Below are positions 7,114-8,860 of a stretch of DNA of 8,860 bases, in pieces. The position numbers were made by a program, and so were the translations under genes. Source of the DNA: Desulfobacterales bacterium. Its GTDB lineage: Bacteria > Desulfobacterota > Desulfobacteria > Desulfobacterales > Desulfobacteraceae. Each line of letters opens with the position of its first letter. Position 1 is the stretch's first letter. The notes below the pieces were generated by a model. The model ran no database searches, had not been told where the DNA came from, and saw only the letters and a list, made by a program, of their open reading frames with translations. The stretch spans positions 1-8,860 of the forward strand of contig JAKSAU010001211.1 in the NCBI GenBank assembly GCA_022361535.1, read 5' to 3'.

Positions 7114-7120
7114 TAGGCTA

Positions 7121-7139
7121 TTCAGGCCAAAAGCCTGAA
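7121..7139 (+). other. Leader hairpin before the selenoprotein gene
   Basis: TTCAGGC (7121-7127) is perfectly complementary to GCCTGAA (7133-7139) with a 5-nt loop (caaaa). It would form at the very 5' end of the predicted mRNA, or as DNA be an operator just downstream of the start site. No T-tract follows, so it is not an intrinsic terminator. Confidence 0.5.
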
Positions 7140-7157
7140 CATCCATACAATAGATTT

Positions 7158-7165
7158 AAGGAGAG
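7158..7165 (+). promoter_or_regulatory. Shine-Dalgarno that fixes the selenoprotein start
   Basis: AAGGAGAG ends 7 nt before the ATG at 7173. This strong site marks 7173 as the start rather than the upstream in-frame ATG/TTG codons near 7086-7101. No comparable site precedes the internal ATG at 7290. Confidence 0.8.
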
Positions 7166-7172
7166 TTATACA

Positions 7173-7493
7173 ATGATTGAACTGACTGATCCTGCTAAAA
7201 CGCAGATCGATGATTACTTTCAGGGGAAAGAACCTACCCCTATAAGAATTTTTTTGAACTCTGGCGGCTGAGGCGGTCCTTCCCTTGCAATGGCTCTGGA
7301 TGAGCCTAAAGAAAGCGACGATGCATTTGATGTTAAAGGGCTTAAATTTGTCGTAGACAAAGAGTTTATGGAAAAAGCTGAAAAGATTAAAATCGATTTT
7401 ACCGGTATGGGTTTCCACCTTGACTCAAATATCGACTTGGGGCAGGGCGGTGGATGCGGCGGATGCGGCTCCAACGGTTCCTGCGGCGACTAA
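7173..7493 (+). CDS. IscA/HesB-like selenoprotein (UGA at codon 33 read as selenocysteine)
   Basis: Translated through the in-frame TGA at 7269-7271, this is a 106-residue A-type Fe-S carrier homologue. The segment PIRIFLNSGG-U-GGPSLAMALDEP aligns with E. coli IscA LRLGVRTSGCSG...EFVDEP, so U33 replaces the first cluster-ligand cysteine (Cys35). VVDKEFMEKAEKIKIDF (60-76) and the GFHL strand also match. The C-terminal Gly/Cys tail carries C95, C98 and C104, in the place of IscA's CGC. A-type proteins bind or pass on [Fe-S] clusters; how Sec changes this is unknown. A HesB-like selenoprotein family is known in deltaproteobacteria. The reading frame is unbroken on both sides of the UGA, a SECIS-like hairpin follows and a strong ribosome site precedes the ATG. 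The sel genes must lie elsewhere. If UGA acted as stop, only 32 residues would be made. Confidence 0.92.
7269..7311 (+). promoter_or_regulatory. Bacterial SECIS-like element
   Basis: The UGA at 7269-7271 is followed by a hairpin with GGCTC (7292-7296), loop TGGAT (7297-7301) and GAGCC (7302-7306). A lower helix CTT (7284-7286) with AAG (7309-7311) is possible across an internal loop. The apical loop begins 25 nt after the UGA and has G at its second position. Both fit the rule for SelB-binding bacterial SECIS elements: a small G-containing loop roughly 16-37 nt downstream of the UGA. Confidence 0.75.
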
Positions 7494-7512
7494 GCGATTT
7501 AAGTCTTTTAAT

Positions 7513-7553
7513 AAAAAGGTGTCTCTGATGTGTAATTCAGAGACGCCTTTTTT
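7513..7553. terminator. Strong, probably bidirectional intrinsic terminator
   Basis: A 16-bp stem pairs 7513-7528 with 7537-7552 through one G-T pair (7520/7545), with an 8-nt loop. The plus strand ends in a T-run (7548-7553) and the minus strand has the complementary run from the A-tract at 7513-7517. It sits 20 bp after the selenoprotein stop and before the end of the convergent exonuclease gene, so it can serve both. Confidence 0.85.
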
Positions 7554-7576
7554 ATATATTGGGCTAGAGACGCCTT
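7539..7576. repeat. 11-bp direct repeat next to the terminator
   Basis: AGAGACGCCTT occurs at 7539-7549 (the 3' arm of the terminator) and again at 7566-7576, 27 bp apart. The second copy could pair with the terminator's 5' arm as an alternative stem, or be a remnant of a small duplication. The rest of 7554-7621 shows nothing. Confidence 0.6.
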
Positions 7577-7621
7577 ATTGGGTCAGTCCCTAACTACCGT
7601 TTTTGAATATAATGTGACTGG

Positions 7622-8449
7622 TTACCAGAAGGCCGTTATTCGAGATTTTAACCGATCTACCAGTGTCATATCCGGACTCAGCGGATTTTTCATTACCTCT
7701 GGTTCAGGAATAGAGGCGGTAAAACTTATTTCCTGTGTATTCATATTAAACGCCCTGACCATTAGCGTCTCAAGGTTGATCACATCTTCTATGTTATAAG
7801 CCAGAAGAGTCTCAAGAGCGTTTTCGTTTCCTGTCTTTTCATATTCATGCCAGAGAAGAACGGCAAAACTGCCGTCTACACCATCTAAATCCCCTCGGTC
7901 GAGTCCCATGGCCTTTTCACATTTTTTTAGTCCGCCTTTAAAGCCTAATCCGGCCAATACGTAACGCAAATCGATGTGAGCGTGATCCAGTGGGATATTA
8001 AGGCGGGCACGTAAGAAAGGAAGGTCAAAGGTTTTCCCATTGAACGTGATAATTAAGCCGTAATCTTGGATATCTTTGCTAAACTGCTCCAGATTTTGGC
8101 CTTGGATATAGTATCTGATTTGGTTGCCGTCGTATAAGGCAATGGTTGTGATTGTGTCCCATGGCGACAAGCCCGTGGTTTCAATATCAAGAAAAACTGC
8201 GTTCTTTCTAAATGACTCAAATAATCTGTATTGTTGTGATGAAGGCAGGCGGGATGCGAAAAAAGTTGCGTCCCCTTGGGATAACCTTTCAATGGATTCA
8301 GATATAAGAGCACTGTGTCCTTTGTTTTTTTGCAGCAGATTATCAGGGCCTGTCAACGCTTTTTCCCAGGTGGTAATTCCTTTGTCCCACAGCTGTTTCT
8401 CTTTTGCTGGCCCGATTCCCTGAAGATGGCAGAATGTGTGTGTAAGCAT
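7622..8449 (-). CDS. DEDD exonuclease / RNase H-like protein with N-terminal helix-hairpin-helix
   Basis: This 275-residue protein belongs to the YprB-type RNase H-like group. Residues 11-25 (GIGPAKEKQLWDKGI) form a helix-hairpin-helix-like motif. The nuclease core has all DEDD acids: FLDIETTG (D88, E90), ITFNGKTFDLPFL (D142) and YNIEDVINL (D222). IDLRYV at 159-164 is also typical. These folds cut single strands of DNA or RNA 3' to 5' with two metal ions; the true substrate is unknown for this group. The start is the ATG at 8449-8447, which has AAAGG 5 nt upstream. The frame can extend to a GTG at 8509, but this lacks a ribosome site and the family normally begins MLxxTFxHxxGIG. A possible -10 box TATAAG lies at 8485-8480 on the minus strand. 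The gene is convergent with the selenoprotein gene and divergent from the lipoprotein gene. Confidence 0.87.
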   Translation of the reverse strand: MLTHTFCHLQGIGPAKEKQLWDKGITTWEKALTGPDNLLQKNKGHSALISESIERLSQGDATFFASRLPSSQQYRLFESFRKNAVFLDIETTGLSPWDTITTIALYDGNQIRYYIQGQNLEQFSKDIQDYGLIITFNGKTFDLPFLRARLNIPLDHAHIDLRYVLAGLGFKGGLKKCEKAMGLDRGDLDGVDGSFAVLLWHEYEKTGNENALETLLAYNIEDVINLETLMVRAFNMNTQEISFTASIPEPEVMKNPLSPDMTLVDRLKSRITAFW

Positions 8450-8454
8450 TTTTT

Positions 8455-8459
8455 CCTTT
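8455..8459 (-). promoter_or_regulatory. Shine-Dalgarno that decides the exonuclease start
   Basis: On the minus strand AAAGG (8459-8455) is followed by five A residues and then the ATG at 8449. No such site precedes the in-frame GTG at 8509, so translation most likely begins at 8449. Confidence 0.65.
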
Positions 8460-8543
8460 ATGCGGTTAAAGTTTGAGTCCTTATACCCCGAATTGAAAAA
8501 AGAGGACACTTAATTTGTTAAACAAGTACGGATATGCGTCTGC

Positions 8544-8572
8544 TTGACCCTTATTACTGGCCGTGATAGCTT
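8544..8572 (+). promoter_or_regulatory. Candidate promoter of the lipoprotein gene
   Basis: TTGACC (8544-8549), 17-nt spacer, TAGCTT (8567-8572), with TG one base before the -10 box (8564-8565) as an extended -10 element. The -10 match itself is weak. The start would be about 45 nt before the ATG at 8626. Confidence 0.35.
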
Positions 8573-8625
8573 GTAAAAACAAAAGGCAGGCCATACATCA
8601 CAACCAAAGAATTCAGGAAAATGCC

Positions 8626-8860
8626 ATGTACCTAAATTTTAGCAAGACCTTCCGAAATGAATTTAAAGTCATGTGTTTTATTTTGATTTTACTGTTTTCC
8701 GGTATCATGGGGTGTGGAGAAAAAGAAAAAACAGACGCTGAATTGGTGCTTGGTAATTGGACTCAATACAGGAATAGGGCATATATCCTTTTAGTCATCA
8801 GGCCAAAAGGGAAATGGGATTCCTCGGTGAGAATTGCCGATGTTACTTCAAAAATTGTCA
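8626..8860 (+). CDS. Short predicted lipoprotein, N-terminal part only
   Basis: 78 codons are visible before the right edge. The first 30 residues look like a lipoprotein signal peptide: basic start (K7, R10, K14), hydrophobic core (MCFILILLFSGIM, 16-28) and a lipobox I27-M28-G29-C30. Cleavage before C30 would give a lipid-anchored protein in the envelope. G31, not Asp, follows the Cys, so outer-membrane sorting is not excluded. The mature start (GEKEKTDAELVLGNW) is charged, then mixed beta-like (YILLVIRPKGKWDSSVRIADV). The family is not recognised. The ATG at 8626 is chosen because AGGA lies 7 nt upstream; the nearby ATG at 8621 meets a stop after four codons. Confidence 0.75.
   Translation, partial: MYLNFSKTFRNEFKVMCFILILLFSGIMGCGEKEKTDAELVLGNWTQYRNRAYILLVIRPKGKWDSSVRIADVTSKIV

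Noticed and set aside
7086..7271. A 61-codon frame ending at the UGA, taken as a stand-alone small gene
   Set aside because: Its first 29 codons precede the strong Shine-Dalgarno and overlap the promoter. The true start is 7173 and the UGA is read as selenocysteine.
7122..7474. Minus-strand frames opposite the selenoprotein gene
   Set aside because: Low-complexity translations (proline/histidine runs complementary to Gly/Cys codons) and no ribosome sites. They are shadows.
7290..7493. A 67-residue stand-alone gene starting at the ATG at 7290
   Set aside because: No ribosome site precedes it, the ATG lies in the SECIS region, and it is the in-frame continuation of the selenoprotein.
8450..8509. 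N-terminal extension of the exonuclease to a GTG at 8509
   Set aside because: No Shine-Dalgarno before the GTG, while a good one precedes the ATG at 8449. The extension is not typical of the family.

Overview
The window looks like chromosomal DNA from a sulfate-reducing or related member of the Desulfobacterota (Desulfobacteraceae-like). This is inferred from three things: an IscA/HesB-like selenoprotein with an in-frame UGA, a family known mainly from deltaproteobacteria; a PAS/GAF signalling protein whose N-terminus begins MKKKPTYEELE, a style common in that group; and moderate-GC coding regions separated by AT-rich spacers. I see no mobile element, rRNA, tRNA or CRISPR array.

Layout. Positions 1-912 (minus) hold the N-terminal part of a PAS-GAF signalling protein that continues beyond the left edge; a strong sigma70-type promoter lies just upstream. 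Positions 1114-1500 (minus) encode a small single-domain cupin. A 383-bp AT-rich spacer follows, with a candidate promoter for an unrecognised 180-residue protein at 1884-2426 (plus).

The centre is a compact minus-strand cluster of four genes, transcribed from about 7003 down to 2458. In order they are a U32-peptidase-like cysteine-rich protein, the UDP-glucose 4-epimerase GalE, a HEAT-repeat protein with a C-terminal receiver-like domain, and a RimK-like ATP-grasp ligase. Two of the three junctions are 4-bp stop/start overlaps (ATGA and TTGA) and the third gap is 21 bp, so the four are almost certainly one translationally coupled operon. GalE has Cys at the position of E. coli Tyr299, which predicts activity on N-acetylated UDP-sugars as well. 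The receiver domain keeps the phospho-acceptor Asp and the conserved Lys but lacks the usual acidic pair.

Divergent from this operon, at 7173-7493 (plus), is a complete 106-residue selenoprotein gene of the A-type Fe-S carrier (IscA/HesB-like) family. UGA at codon 33 sits where IscA has its first cluster-ligand cysteine. A bacterial SECIS-like hairpin follows at the expected distance, with a good promoter and Shine-Dalgarno upstream and a strong terminator downstream. The coding region continues in frame through the UGA, and simple gene calling would split or lose it.

Convergent with it is a DEDD exonuclease/RNase H-like protein with an N-terminal helix-hairpin-helix (7622-8449, minus). The window ends inside a short predicted lipoprotein (8626-end, plus).
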